DNA of 64,000 nucleotides from Clostridiales bacterium (GCA_004553575.1 SFLA01000002.1:1-64000), one strand, 5' to 3'. Positions 25,751 to 34,599 are shown, counted from the first letter of the stretch. The notes: generated by a model from the sequence alone, not told the origin. Translations and numbers: made by a program.

Positions 25751-27250
25751 ATGAAAAAACACATCAGACTGTCAGCCCTTATTCTGTGCCTGCTGATGAT
25801 CGCCGGTGCTTTTGCTGCCTGCCAGCCCACATCCGACACATCGGATGTCAGCGGAAATACCAGTGAAAACGGCACCGAGGGCGGCCGCTATGTTGCGGAT
25901 CTGCCTGAATTCAAGTGGGATACCTCCAACGAAACCTACGCCAAGTTCAAAGTCTGCGTATACAGCAACGAGCAGCAGACCACCTATTTTTCCGAGGAGA
26001 TCGGATACGGCATGTATACCACCACCGATGAGGTTATAACCGATGCGGTAATGAATCGCAACAACTATGTAACCCAGCTCACCGGCGTGGAAGTGGTCGC
26101 ATGTGCCGTACCGGATGTACTTCCCGCGGTACAGAACGACCTTGTCGGCGGAACCCAGCTTTACGATATGGCAATGCCGTTCATGCCTGCCGCCGCAACT
26201 CTGGCACAGGAAGGATCGCTGTATGCTCTCAACGACGAAAAGTTCGCCGATTATATCGATCTTTCCAAGCCGTGGTGGGATCAGAACGCAAACGCCTCGC
26301 TTTCCGTAGACGGCAAGCTGTTCTTCACGATCGGCGATATTTCGATAATGCAGAAGATAGTCAGTACAGCCATCACCTTCAACAAGGAAATGTACGCGAC
26401 TTATTTCCCCGGCGAAGATTCTCTTTATGATGTAGTAAAGGACGGCGACTGGACGCTTGACCTTATGGTAAGACTTTCCAAGGCTGTCACCCAGGATAAC
26501 GGCGACGGAGTATGGGACAGCAACGACCAGTGGGGACTTTCCTCCTCCTATGCCGACTCCAATATGTTCTATCTCGCCTCCGGCCAGAGTATCTGCTCAA
26601 AGGATTCGGACGATATACCCGTGTTCTCGATGGACAACAACGCAAGCGTGAACATAATCCAGAACATACTCACCAACCTCCAGCTTCCGAACACCTGGTG
26701 CATCCACGCCCAGCAGTTCGATGCGGCGAACAGATGGGTAATTTCGCTGGATATTTTCGGCGAGGGCAGATGTCTGTTCAGAACCAGCGCTTTCTCCGCC
26801 ATCAAGAAGCTCCGCGCCTATGAAGAGGGTGTGGAATTCGGTATAATCCCGATGCCCAAGATGACCGCAGAGCAGGAGAATTATTACACTCCGTGCTCCG
26901 CAAGGTATTCATACGCAGTCGTTATACCCAACAATGTTGCCGACGCGGAATTTTCGGCTTATATGACCGAGCTGCTTTGCTGCGAGGGAAAGAACTATAT
27001 AGCAGACGCGTATTACGAGACCACTCTTAAATCGAGAGACGCCCGTGACGACGAGTCCGAGGAGATGCTCGATCTCATATTCAGCAATGTCGTGTATGAT
27101 GTCGGATATATATATAACTTCGGCAGTGCATCCAACTTGCTCGAGAATATGATGAGCATAAACTCCACCGATATCGCCTCCCAGCTCGAGACCATAACCC
27201 CCACGGTAGAAGCTGCTATCGAGGAGACGATCGAGAATTTCAGAGACTGA
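25751..27250 (+). CDS. Extracellular solute-binding lipoprotein, orphan (pair B, first copy)
   Basis: 499 residues. Lipobox FAAC (Cys24), a Ser/Thr/Gly linker, then the same fold as the two copies at 10.3-13.3 kb: PWWDQNANASLSVDGKLFFT corresponds to the SWWDQSF block, and GDWTLDLMVRLSK to the hinge. A calcium-type loop is kept (DNGDGVWDSNDQWG). AAAGGAATG precedes ATG 25751. It belongs with the next gene as a second tandem pair, again without permease or ATPase genes. The ligand is unknown. Confidence 0.85.
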   Translation: MKKHIRLSALILCLLMIAGAFAACQPTSDTSDVSGNTSENGTEGGRYVADLPEFKWDTSNETYAKFKVCVYSNEQQTTYFSEEIGYGMYTTTDEVITDAVMNRNNYVTQLTGVEVVACAVPDVLPAVQNDLVGGTQLYDMAMPFMPAAATLAQEGSLYALNDEKFADYIDLSKPWWDQNANASLSVDGKLFFTIGDISIMQKIVSTAITFNKEMYATYFPGEDSLYDVVKDGDWTLDLMVRLSKAVTQDNGDGVWDSNDQWGLSSSYADSNMFYLASGQSICSKDSDDIPVFSMDNNASVNIIQNILTNLQLPNTWCIHAQQFDAANRWVISLDIFGEGRCLFRTSAFSAIKKLRAYEEGVEFGIIPMPKMTAEQENYYTPCSARYSYAVVIPNNVADAEFSAYMTELLCCEGKNYIADAYYETTLKSRDARDDESEEMLDLIFSNVVYDVGYIYNFGSASNLLENMMSINSTDIASQLETITPTVEAAIEETIENFRD

Positions 27251-27269
27251 TGTACGAATAAACTGCTCA

Positions 27270-27295
27270 GGCGGCGGAACCTCGGTTCCACCGCC
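27270..27295 (+). terminator. Imperfect hairpin between the pair B genes
   Basis: GGCGG-C-GGAACC pairs with GGTTCC-A-CCGCC with one mismatch. It is followed only by CGTGCCTTTT, so it may be a weak terminator or an mRNA-processing or stability element between the two copies. Confidence 0.4.
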
Positions 27296-27372
27296 CGTGC
27301 CTTTTCCGCGGTTTTACCGTATCTGTATACTTTTCCGCAAAGTGGCGGAACGCAATAATTACGGAGGAAAAA

Positions 27373-28878
27373 ATGAAAAAGCTTACCATTATTATGTTGT
27401 GTCTGCTGCTGACAGCCGGCTGTATGCTGGTGTCCTGCAACGGCGATAACGGCGATGTCTCACAGACGGCGAGCGATACCTCGACCGTATCGATCGATGG
27501 ATACGACCCTGAAAGCGGTCGTTATGTCGCCGATCTTCCCGATTTCAAGTGGGACGCAACCAACGAGACCTATTCGACCTTCAAGGTTTGCGTTTACAGC
27601 AATGTCATAGAGACCACTTATTTCTCAGAGGATATCGGATACGATCTGTATACGACCACAGACGAAGTTATTAACGACGCTGTAAGAGAGCGCAATAACC
27701 TCGTGCTCGAAAAGACCGGCGTTACCGTGACCGCCTGCCCGGTCGACAAAGTTTTTACCGCAGTACAGAACGACATTGTCGGCGGAACCCGTCTTTACGA
27801 CGCAGCCATGCCGTTCATTGGCGACTGCGTAAAGCTCGCACAGGAGGGTCAGCTTCTGGCGCTCAATGACGAAATGTTTGCCGATTATATCGATCTTTCG
27901 ATGCCGTGGTGGGATCAGAAAGCGTCCGAGGCATTTTCGGTGTCTGACGTGTTGTTCTTCACGACCGGCGATATAACCATAATGAATAAGATCGACACCT
28001 GGGCTATCACTTTTAATAAAGAGATGTACTCGACCCTTTTCCCGGGAGAAGATTCGCTTTACGATATCGTTAAGCAGGGCAAGTGGACCTACGATAAGCT
28101 TATAAGCATGGCAAAGACCGCCACCGTCGATAACGGCGACGGAGTTTGGGATTATAAGGATCAGTGGGGACTTTCCTCCGCATACGGCGATCCGATCGCT
28201 TATTATCTTGCTGCCGGTCAGTCGCTCTGCTCCAAGAACGCCGACGATCTCCCGTATCTTTCTATCGGCAGCGACGCTTCCTTAAGGCTCGCTCAGGACA
28301 TTCTCCAGGAGTTCTCGGTGAATAATTCATGGCGCATATACGCCCAGAGACTCGGAACTCCCAACATCTGGGTTACCGCTCTCGATATATTCGGTGAAGG
28401 CAGAGCGCTGTTCAGAACCAGCGTCTTTTCCGCCATCAAGAAGCTCCGCAATTACGATAACGGCATTGAGTTCGGTATAGTGCCGATGCCCAAGGGCAGC
28501 GAGGAGCAGGAGTCTTATCTTTCTCCCACCACCGGCGGTTACGGTATCGTAATACCCACCAGCGCTGCCGACCCCGAATTCTCCGCCTATATGATCGAGC
28601 TTATCGCGTCCGAGGCGAAGAACACGCTTACCCCCGCTTACTACGAGACCACCCTTAAATCGAGAGACGCCCGTGACGACGAATCCGAGGAAATGCTCGA
28701 TCTGATATTCGGAAATCTTAACTACGATATAGGTCAGATCTATGATTTCGGCGGAGTCGCCTCGATGTTCTACACTCTCGCCAGTTCCGACAGAAGCGAT
28801 ATAGCCTCTTCACTGGAACAGATACAGGGTACCATTGAAGCCAAGATAGAAGAGACCATAGAGAATTTCAGAGACTGA
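27373..28878 (+). CDS. Extracellular solute-binding lipoprotein, orphan (pair B, second copy)
   Basis: 501 residues, close paralogue of the preceding gene (shared YVADLPDFKWDATNETY-type N-terminus and a common C-terminal block, TTLKSRDARDDESEEMLDLI). Lipobox LVSC (Cys22). The calcium loop reads DNGDGVWDYKDQWG. GGAGG precedes ATG 27373. It is separated from the first copy by 122 bases containing an imperfect hairpin, and ends at a strong terminator. The Arg-Asp-Ala-Arg-Asp-Asp-Glu block near the C-terminus is the best conserved part of all four paralogues. Confidence 0.85.
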   Translation: MKKLTIIMLCLLLTAGCMLVSCNGDNGDVSQTASDTSTVSIDGYDPESGRYVADLPDFKWDATNETYSTFKVCVYSNVIETTYFSEDIGYDLYTTTDEVINDAVRERNNLVLEKTGVTVTACPVDKVFTAVQNDIVGGTRLYDAAMPFIGDCVKLAQEGQLLALNDEMFADYIDLSMPWWDQKASEAFSVSDVLFFTTGDITIMNKIDTWAITFNKEMYSTLFPGEDSLYDIVKQGKWTYDKLISMAKTATVDNGDGVWDYKDQWGLSSAYGDPIAYYLAAGQSLCSKNADDLPYLSIGSDASLRLAQDILQEFSVNNSWRIYAQRLGTPNIWVTALDIFGEGRALFRTSVFSAIKKLRNYDNGIEFGIVPMPKGSEEQESYLSPTTGGYGIVIPTSAADPEFSAYMIELIASEAKNTLTPAYYETTLKSRDARDDESEEMLDLIFGNLNYDIGQIYDFGGVASMFYTLASSDRSDIASSLEQIQGTIEAKIEETIENFRD

Positions 28879-28936
28879 TCCTTCGTAAAAAACGGCAGCG
28901 CAAACGGTTTGCGTAAGCGCTTCCGGATATAACCGG

Positions 28937-28972
28937 AAAAACCGCGGAAATATACAGTTTCCGCGGTTTTTT
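28937..28972 (+). terminator. Terminator after binding-protein pair B
   Basis: AAAAACCGCGGAAA (28937-28950) pairs with TTTCCGCGGTTTTTT (28958-28972) across a 7-base loop. Confidence 0.9.
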
Positions 28973-29104
28973 GCGCGTTTTTTACTGTTTTGCGGTTTTT
29001 CGTCCTGACGGTGCATTCATTTCCTTACATATTATGTTCCGGAATGAGCAAATTAAACCCGATGCGAAAATCATTCAGCGAAAAAACGGAATCAGGGTGA
29101 GGAT

Positions 29105-30115
29105 ATGAAGTTTTTAAGGCGGACGTTTTTTGTATTGATCTGTCTGGCGCTTGTGTTCGCGGTTACGGCTGCGCCCGGAGTGTCGGCGGAACGAATGAAG
29201 CTTATTCCGGGAGGAATGAGCTTCGGAGTTAAGTTTTTCACGGACGGAGCCGTGGTTGTCGGTATCACCGGAGTCGAAACAAACGCGGGGCTGGTCTGCC
29301 CCGCATCGGATTCGGGGATATCGGTGCGTGACGTGATAACCGCCGTGAACGGTGAAAAGCTCGCTTCGGCCGAGGATCTTATCGAAGCGATACGAGGCGG
29401 CAACGGCAGCGAGCTTAAGCTGTCGGTAACGGATACCGACGGAAACCTGCGCGACGTCACGGTTAAACCCGCAAAGGGCACCGACGGTGTTTACCGTATA
29501 GGCGTCTGGGTAAGGGATTCCACGGCGGGCATCGGAACGGTTACGTTTATCAGCGCCGAAAACGGCTTCTTCGGCGGGCTCGGCCACGCGATATGCGACG
29601 TCGATACCGGTATAATACTGCCGGTCGGAAAAGCATATGTCGTCGATGTCGATATAACCTCGATCGTAAAAGGCAGGGAAAAGACTCCGGGGGAGCTTAA
29701 AGGCACCTTCGGTACCGCGGTGAAGGGCGAGATAATCACGAACTGTGAAGTCGGAGTTTTCGGCACTTACACCGATCCTCCCGAATCACTGCGCGAGCCG
29801 ATGGAAGTCGGAAAGGCGAGCGAGCTGATGGCGGGTGATGCCACCGTCCTTTGCGCGGTCGACGGCACGGTGAAGGAATACGGAATCGAGATAGTCAAAA
29901 TCTATAAGGATTCGGGGAACACAAAGAACTTCCTTATAGAGGTGACGGATCCCGAGCTGCTCAAGCTTACCGGAGGAATCGTTCAGGGTATGTCGGGCAG
30001 TCCGATAATTCAAAACGGCAGAATAGTGGGAGCTGTGACCCACGTGCTTGTTAACAACCACACGCGGGGATACGGTATCCACATCGAGAATATGCTGTCG
30101 GGCTCATCGCAATAA
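29105..30115 (+). CDS. spoIVB: SpoIVB peptidase (S55 family)
   Basis: 336 residues. N-terminal signal or anchor helix (about 8-28), a PDZ domain (about 45-125, GVETNAGLVCPASDSGISVRD), then the S55 serine protease domain. The catalytic His is in GLGHAICDVDTG (about residue 163) and the Ser in QGMSGSPIIQ (about 300). In Bacillus this forespore protease cleaves SpoIVFA across the intermembrane space and so releases pro-sigma-K processing. spo0A follows directly, the order found across Firmicutes. ATG 29105 follows GGTGAGG at short spacing. The preceding intergenic region has no clear sigma-A promoter, consistent with control by a sporulation sigma factor. Confidence 0.95.
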   Translation: MKFLRRTFFVLICLALVFAVTAAPGVSAERMKLIPGGMSFGVKFFTDGAVVVGITGVETNAGLVCPASDSGISVRDVITAVNGEKLASAEDLIEAIRGGNGSELKLSVTDTDGNLRDVTVKPAKGTDGVYRIGVWVRDSTAGIGTVTFISAENGFFGGLGHAICDVDTGIILPVGKAYVVDVDITSIVKGREKTPGELKGTFGTAVKGEIITNCEVGVFGTYTDPPESLREPMEVGKASELMAGDATVLCAVDGTVKEYGIEIVKIYKDSGNTKNFLIEVTDPELLKLTGGIVQGMSGSPIIQNGRIVGAVTHVLVNNHTRGYGIHIENMLSGSSQ

Positions 30116-30171
30116 TGAATGTGCAAAAACGGCGGCGCCGGTATTATCCGGAGCCGCCGGATATCCGGATA

Positions 30172-30209
30172 CGCCTTCGCGGAACAAACCGCGGAGGCGT
30201 TGTGTTATT
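30172..30209 (+). terminator. Terminator after spoIVB
   Basis: CGCCTTCGCGG (30172-30182) pairs with CCGCGGAGGCG (30189-30199) with one G-U pair, followed by TTGTGTTATTT. Confidence 0.65.
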
Positions 30210-30361
30210 TCAAAGTATTTACCTGAACTCGATACAGCCTGTTATACATAACGCGGCTTTTATAAGCGCGGCGGAGGTGCCGTGCCGGCGGTAATCCGCG
30301 TCGGAAATTTCCGTGCGGGTGTCCGCTCCTCTGCACATCAGGCGGTTGTTTTGGCAGTATA

Positions 30362-30368
30362 TGTCGAA
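30362..30368 (+). promoter_or_regulatory. Spo0A box (TGTCGAA) upstream of spo0A
   Basis: An exact TGTCGAA lies 60 bases ahead of the spo0A -35 box. It matches the known Spo0A recognition heptamer, so autoregulation is likely. Confidence 0.6.
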
Positions 30369-30393
30369 TGACGGTTGTTTATGTCACAAAAAA

Positions 30394-30445
30394 TGCCAAA
30401 AAATATATATTTTTTGCCAAAATACTATTGCCAAAAAATGCCAAA
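30394..30445 (+). repeat. Four TGCCAAA direct repeats across the spo0A promoter
   Basis: TGCCAAA begins at 30394, 30415, 30429 and 30439. The third copy forms part of the -35 box. The heptamer differs from the Spo0A box TGTCGAA at two positions. The first two copies flank an AT-rich near-palindrome. Confidence 0.75.
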
Positions 30446-30456
30446 TATGTTATAAT
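30428..30456 (+). promoter_or_regulatory. spo0A promoter
   Basis: TTGCCA (30428-30433), 17-base spacer, TATAAT (30451-30456). Confidence 0.75.
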
Positions 30457-30501
30457 TCGGTCAAACGGAAAACATAATGCTTGAAAGGAATGTAACGGAA
30501 A

Positions 30502-31284
30502 ATGGAAAAGCAGCAAAACAGGGCAAGAGTTTTCATCGCGGACGGATCGGCGGATTTCAGGCTGCAGTGCGCGCAGTATCTGCGCCGACAGGGGGTTGAG
30601 GTTGTCGGCGAAGCGGCGGACGGCAGGGAGGCGTTTGCGCGGATAGCCCGTGCGAAGCCGAATGTCGTGATAAGCGAACTGTATCTAAGCAAGCTCGACG
30701 GAGCGGGTCTGATAAGGGAGTGCAAGAAGCAGCTTGGAGATTCCTTTCCCGCGTTCATAATGATGTCCTCCTTCAATGCGCAGGAGCTGTTCGAGGAGTG
30801 CTGCGAATCCGGCGCGTCTTACTGTATGATAAAGCCGCCCGATTTTGTAATGCTCACCGAGAGAGTCCGGCGGCTTGCCGACCGCACCCGCCGACGTATC
30901 GGCATGCGCATGCCTCCGGACGAGACCGATCTGGAAGCACAGGTTACGAAAATAATACATCAGATAGGCGTTCCGGCGCATATAAAGGGGTATCAGTACC
31001 TGCGGACGGCAATAATAATGACGATAAACGATAACGACATAATCAATTCGGTGACAAAGGTGCTGTATCCGTCGGTTGCCAAGCAGTACGGGACAACCTC
31101 CTCGCGTGTGGAGCGTGCCATACGCCATGCAATAGAGGTCGCATGGGACCGCGGAGATCTTGACGTGCTCAATTCGTTTTTCGGATACACCGTGCAGAAT
31201 TCCCGCGGAAAGCCGACCAATTCCGAATTTATAGCAATGATTGCCGATAATCTGAGGCTTCGCAACAAAGCGCTGACAGTCTGA
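30502..31284 (+). CDS. spo0A: Sporulation master regulator Spo0A with atypical receiver domain
   Basis: 260 residues: receiver domain (about 8-125), linker, and C-terminal Spo0A DNA-binding domain (about 145-260). The DNA-binding half is intact, including [31 protein letters not shown] and [10 protein letters not shown]. The receiver is unusual. The acidic pair normally read as ADD is ADG here (Asp14-Gly15), and the phospho-accepting Asp is Glu59 in [13 protein letters not shown]. The conserved Ser/Thr (MMSSF) and Lys (MIKP) positions remain. Phosphorelay control as in B. subtilis therefore seems unlikely; Glu59 might mimic the phosphorylated state. GAAAGGAATG precedes ATG 30502; strong terminator downstream. 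Confidence 0.95.
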   Translation: MEKQQNRARVFIADGSADFRLQCAQYLRRQGVEVVGEAADGREAFARIARAKPNVVISELYLSKLDGAGLIRECKKQLGDSFPAFIMMSSFNAQELFEECCESGASYCMIKPPDFVMLTERVRRLADRTRRRIGMRMPPDETDLEAQVTKIIHQIGVPAHIKGYQYLRTAIIMTINDNDIINSVTKVLYPSVAKQYGTTSSRVERAIRHAIEVAWDRGDLDVLNSFFGYTVQNSRGKPTNSEFIAMIADNLRLRNKALTV

Positions 31285-31306
31285 TAAATACATATAAACC
31301 GGATTT

Positions 31307-31350
31307 CCGCCGGGGTAAAAGGGCAATATCCCTTTCCCCGGCGGTTTTTT
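31307..31350 (+). terminator. Strong terminator after spo0A
   Basis: CCGCCGGGG (31307-31315) pairs with CCCCGGCGG (31336-31344) with an inner GGG/CCC extension, followed by TTTTTT. Confidence 0.93.
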
Positions 31351-31452
31351 GCCGTTTTCTTTCCATTCGTGCCCGTGTACGCCGCAAGTCGCGGCGGCAT
31401 AAAATAGAACGGGAAGTATATTTACCCGAAGCAACTCATGGGAGATGAAAAA

Positions 31453-31692
31453 ATGAACGAATCAATTACGCTTAAGGAGCTTCGCCCCGGGTGCCGCGCA
31501 GTGGTAAGCGGGATGTCGTCATCCGGCAGTATGCGCCGGAGACTTATGGATATAGGGCTTACGGAAAACACGACGGTGGAGTGTGTCGGCAGAAGCGCGG
31601 CGGGCGATCCGTCGGCATATCTTATACGGGGTGCGGTTATCGCAATCCGCTCCGAGGACAGCGAAAAAATAACGGTCAGGATAAGAAGGTGA
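31453..31692 (+). CDS. feoA: Ferrous iron transport protein A
   Basis: 79 residues from ATG 31453 with GGGAGATG (31440-31447) upstream; an earlier in-frame ATG at 31438 coincides with that Shine-Dalgarno and is less likely. SH3-like FeoA fold: LKELRPGCRAVV, RRRLMDIGL (the family signature) and GAVIAIR. A small cytosolic partner of FeoB. Its TGA overlaps the feoB GTG (GTGA). Confidence 0.93.
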   Translation: MNESITLKELRPGCRAVVSGMSSSGSMRRRLMDIGLTENTTVECVGRSAAGDPSAYLIRGAVIAIRSEDSEKITVRIRR

Positions 31693-33791
31693 AGCTGGTG
31701 GAGTATACAGGAGCTCCGCTTGCACGGAGAGCAGGAGCAAAAGGGGTGATAGCGCTGGCCGGGAACCCGAATGTTGGCAAAAGCACCGTGTTCAACGGGC
31801 TCACCGGAATGAAGCAGCACACCGGAAACTGGCCCGGTAAGACGGTAAGCGGCGCTTCCGGCGTTTGCGGCGACCTTATTCTGGTAGATCTTCCCGGCAC
31901 ATATTCGCTTTTTGCACGCTCCGCAGAGGAGGATGTAGCGCGTGAATACATCTGCTTCGGAGATTCGGATGCGGTTGCTGTGGTATGCGATGCGGTATGC
32001 CTCGAACGCAACCTGAATCTGGTGCTCCAGATTGCCGAGACGGCAAAACGTCTTATTGTCTGCGTTAATCTTATGGACGAGGCAAAGAAAAAGCGTATCG
32101 GCATAGATCTGGCTCTGCTGTCCGACCGGCTCGGTGTGCCGGTGGTCGGCACTGCCGCCCGCGACCGCCGCAGTCTGCGGTCGCTCAGGGAGGAAATGGA
32201 AAAATGCGCTTCGGGAGGGATTCCGCGAAGCGGCATACGGATTTCTTACCCTCCGGTAATCGAATCGGCGTCAAAAACGGTCGAGGACGCGCTGTCCGAC
32301 CGTTGCTCCGGTTTAAGTCCGCGCTGGGTAAGTCTGCGCCTGCTGGAGGGTGATCCGGAGCTGACGGCGGGAATAAACGAGCATTTGGGTTACGATATTA
32401 CTTCGGTGCCGGAGGTGGCGGAAGCGCTCGCTTCGGCAGTCGGACTGCTCAATGAAAACGGGCTGAGCCGCGACCGTGTGCGGGATTCGCTTGCGTCGTC
32501 GGTAGTGGCGGAGGCGGAGCGTATATGCGAAGGAGTCGTCACCTGCGGCGACCCGCATACAGAGTCTCGCGACAGGCGTATAGACCGTATTCTTACCGGA
32601 AAGTTAACGGGATATCCGATAATGCTGTTTCTGCTTGCCGTTATATTCTGGATAACAATAACCGGCGCAAATTACCCGTCCGAGCTTCTTTCGGATCTGT
32701 TCGGCAGGCTCGAAAAGCAGATCACACGGCTGTTCTTTGCTCTGGGGTCGCCCGAATGGCTGCACGGCGTGCTTGTGCTAGGCGGGTACCGGGTGCTGGC
32801 ATGGGTGGTATCCGTAATGCTGCCGCCGATGGCGGTGTTTTTCCCGCTGTTCACTCTGCTCGAGGATCTCGGGTATCTGCCGCGTGTGGCGTATAATCTC
32901 GACCGCCCGTTCAAATGCTGCGGCTCCTGCGGCAAGCAGGCACTGACAATGTGCATGGGATTCGGCTGCAACGCAGTAGGTGTTACCGGCTGCCGGATAA
33001 TCGATTCCCCGCGTGAGCGTCTGCTCGCGGTGATAACCAACAGCTTCGTGCCCTGCAACGGCAGATTCCCGACTTTGATTGCACTGATATCCATGTTTTT
33101 CGTAGGTACGGCTGCAGGCGGACTTTCCTCCGTGTTGTCGGCGCTTGCGCTTACCGGGGTGATACTGCTCGGAATAACGGCGACCTTTGCCGTCACCGGA
33201 CTGCTTTCGGGAACGCTGCTCAAAGGGGTGCCTTCCTCGTTCACGCTTGAGCTTCCGCCGTACCGAAGACCTCAGATAGGCAGGATTATCGTACGGTCGG
33301 TGCTTGACAGAACATTGTTTGTGCTCGGCAGAGCCGCCGCCGTCGCGGCGCCTGCGGGAATAATTATCTGGCTGACCTCCAATATAACTGTCGGCGGCGA
33401 AAGTATACTGAGCATATGCGCCGGGTTTCTTAATCCGCTGGGCACGCTTATGGGGCTTGACGGGGTTATACTCATTGCATTTATACTCGGGTTTCCGGCA
33501 AACGAGATAGTACTGCCCATAATCATAATGGCTTATACCGCTCAGGGCAGTCTGGCCGGCATGGAGGGATTGGACAGCGTGCGGAGTCTGCTTGCAGAAA
33601 ACGGCTGGAGCTGGATAACCGCGGCGTGCACGGTGTTGTTTTCGCTGTTCCACTGGCCCTGCTCTACGACCCTTCTGACAATTAAGAAAGAGACCGGAAG
33701 CCTGAAATGGACGGCGATTGCCGCCGCGGTACCTACCGCAATCGGAATCGCGTCGTGTATTGTCTTTGCCGCAGTTGCCCGGCTGTTCTGA
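31689..33791 (+). CDS. feoB: Ferrous iron transporter B
   Basis: 700 residues taking GTG 31689 (overlapping the feoA stop); GTG 31698 is an equally possible start. N-terminal G domain: G1 GNPNVGKS (25-32), G2-region Thr in GKTVSG, G3 DLPG (67-70), G4 NLMDE and G5 GTAAR. Then the guanine-dissociation-inhibitor helices and a membrane domain from about residue 310 with two Gate motifs (GCNAVGVTGCRI and the later PCSTTLLTI region) carrying the cysteines thought to handle Fe(II). It imports ferrous iron under anoxic conditions. No FeoC or regulator is adjacent, and I see no clear Fur box upstream of feoA. Confidence 0.96.
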   Translation: MKLVEYTGAPLARRAGAKGVIALAGNPNVGKSTVFNGLTGMKQHTGNWPGKTVSGASGVCGDLILVDLPGTYSLFARSAEEDVAREYICFGDSDAVAVVCDAVCLERNLNLVLQIAETAKRLIVCVNLMDEAKKKRIGIDLALLSDRLGVPVVGTAARDRRSLRSLREEMEKCASGGIPRSGIRISYPPVIESASKTVEDALSDRCSGLSPRWVSLRLLEGDPELTAGINEHLGYDITSVPEVAEALASAVGLLNENGLSRDRVRDSLASSVVAEAERICEGVVTCGDPHTESRDRRIDRILTGKLTGYPIMLFLLAVIFWITITGANYPSELLSDLFGRLEKQITRLFFALGSPEWLHGVLVLGGYRVLAWVVSVMLPPMAVFFPLFTLLEDLGYLPRVAYNLDRPFKCCGSCGKQALTMCMGFGCNAVGVTGCRIIDSPRERLLAVITNSFVPCNGRFPTLIALISMFFVGTAAGGLSSVLSALALTGVILLGITATFAVTGLLSGTLLKGVPSSFTLELPPYRRPQIGRIIVRSVLDRTLFVLGRAAAVAAPAGIIIWLTSNITVGGESILSICAGFLNPLGTLMGLDGVILIAFILGFPANEIVLPIIIMAYTAQGSLAGMEGLDSVRSLLAENGWSWITAACTVLFSLFHWPCSTTLLTIKKETGSLKWTAIAAAVPTAIGIASCIVFAAVARLF

Positions 33792-33802
33792 AAACGACCT
33801 AT

Positions 33803-33831
33803 AAAAAACGGACGGCGTTCAAAGCCGTCCG
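33803..33831 (-). terminator. Terminator of the minus-strand membrane protein gene
   Basis: CGGACGGC (33809-33816) pairs with GCCGTCCG (33824-33831). On the minus strand the stem is followed by TTTTTT (33808-33803). On the plus strand there is no T-run after feoB. Confidence 0.85.
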
Positions 33832-33850
33832 GATTACATAAAATCACGGA

Positions 33851-34534
33851 TTATTCCGCAGATGTATCCGCAATATAATCGGTATTATACAAGGGGCTGT
33901 ATTCGATATTCGCGGTACCTACCGGCAGCGAATGCGATGTGGTCAGCACTACGGAGGAATCTGCAAGTACGATTCTGCAGACATGGTTGTCGCCGTAGGT
34001 GACGGTGAGCCCGTTCACGTAATTGTCGAGCAGCTCGACGGGGATAAGCCAGTCGTCCTCGGTGAACAGCACCGGCGACGAAAGACGGCATGGCGTGTCG
34101 TTCACGAGTATCGACGAGGAGTTTGAAAAACACTCGATATAGTCATCGGTATCGGGAAGTATCAGCGCTATACGGTTTGCGTCGCCGGTAATGGAAATCG
34201 GGCAAAGCCTGTTCAGAGTGGTGAAGGACACGTACAGACCGTAGGCGTTGTTTGCCGCGGAGGCGCTGACCGAAAAAACCTTTTTGTCGCCGAGACAGCC
34301 CTCGACCGAATAAACCTTATCGTTTTCCGCTACCGAATTGAATGAAAGGATACCGTAAATGGCAATAATCGCACCGATGCAGATATAAACGGTAAGCAGC
34401 AGTGCCGTAACGGCAACGGCGCGCTCGCGGCGGCGGCGTTTCCGGCGGATCGCACGCGCACGCTTTGCGTCACGCGCGGTGATTTCGTCCGGCGTAAGCT
34501 CGCGGCGGCGTGTCTTAACCTGCTTCTCTGCCAT
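33851..34534 (-). CDS. Single-pass membrane protein with copper-amine-oxidase-N-like outer domain
   Basis: 227 residues. A very basic cytoplasmic N-terminus (about residues 1-38, KRARAIRRKRRRRERA) precedes one transmembrane helix (about 40-63), then an outer domain of about 160 residues. Its second half (ILVNDTPCRLSSPVLFTEDDWLIP, VELLDN) has the V-N-x-x-P...P-V-x-x-L pattern of the copper amine oxidase N-terminal / stalk domain that recurs in Firmicutes envelope proteins. The function is unknown. AAAGGAG precedes ATG 34534. The gene is monocistronic with its own terminator. Confidence 0.7.
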   Translation of the reverse strand: MAEKQVKTRRRELTPDEITARDAKRARAIRRKRRRRERAVAVTALLLTVYICIGAIIAIYGILSFNSVAENDKVYSVEGCLGDKKVFSVSASAANNAYGLYVSFTTLNRLCPISITGDANRIALILPDTDDYIECFSNSSSILVNDTPCRLSSPVLFTEDDWLIPVELLDNYVNGLTVTYGDNHVCRIVLADSSVVLTTSHSLPVGTANIEYSPLYNTDYIADTSAE

Positions 34535-34588
34535 TGATGCGTCTCCTTTCTTGCTTTTTCGCGTTTTGATTTATCACTGTTCATGAAA

Positions 34589-34599
34589 AGTATATCACA
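34589..34599 (-). promoter_or_regulatory. Extended -10 promoter of the membrane protein gene
   Basis: Minus strand TGTGATATACT (34599-34589) contains a TG-n-TATACT extended -10. The -35 is poor. Confidence 0.45.

Larger units (their letters stand above)
30116..30501. other. 386-base spoIVB-spo0A intergenic region
   Basis: No gene. It contains the spoIVB terminator (30172-30209), a consensus Spo0A box (30362-30368), four TGCCAAA repeats in an AT-rich stretch (30394-30445) and the sigma-A-type spo0A promoter (30428-30456). Confidence 0.7.

Noticed and set aside
29028..29034. CATATTA as a sigma-G -10 box upstream of spoIVB
   Set aside because: The -10-like heptamer is present but I find no matching -35 at the required distance.
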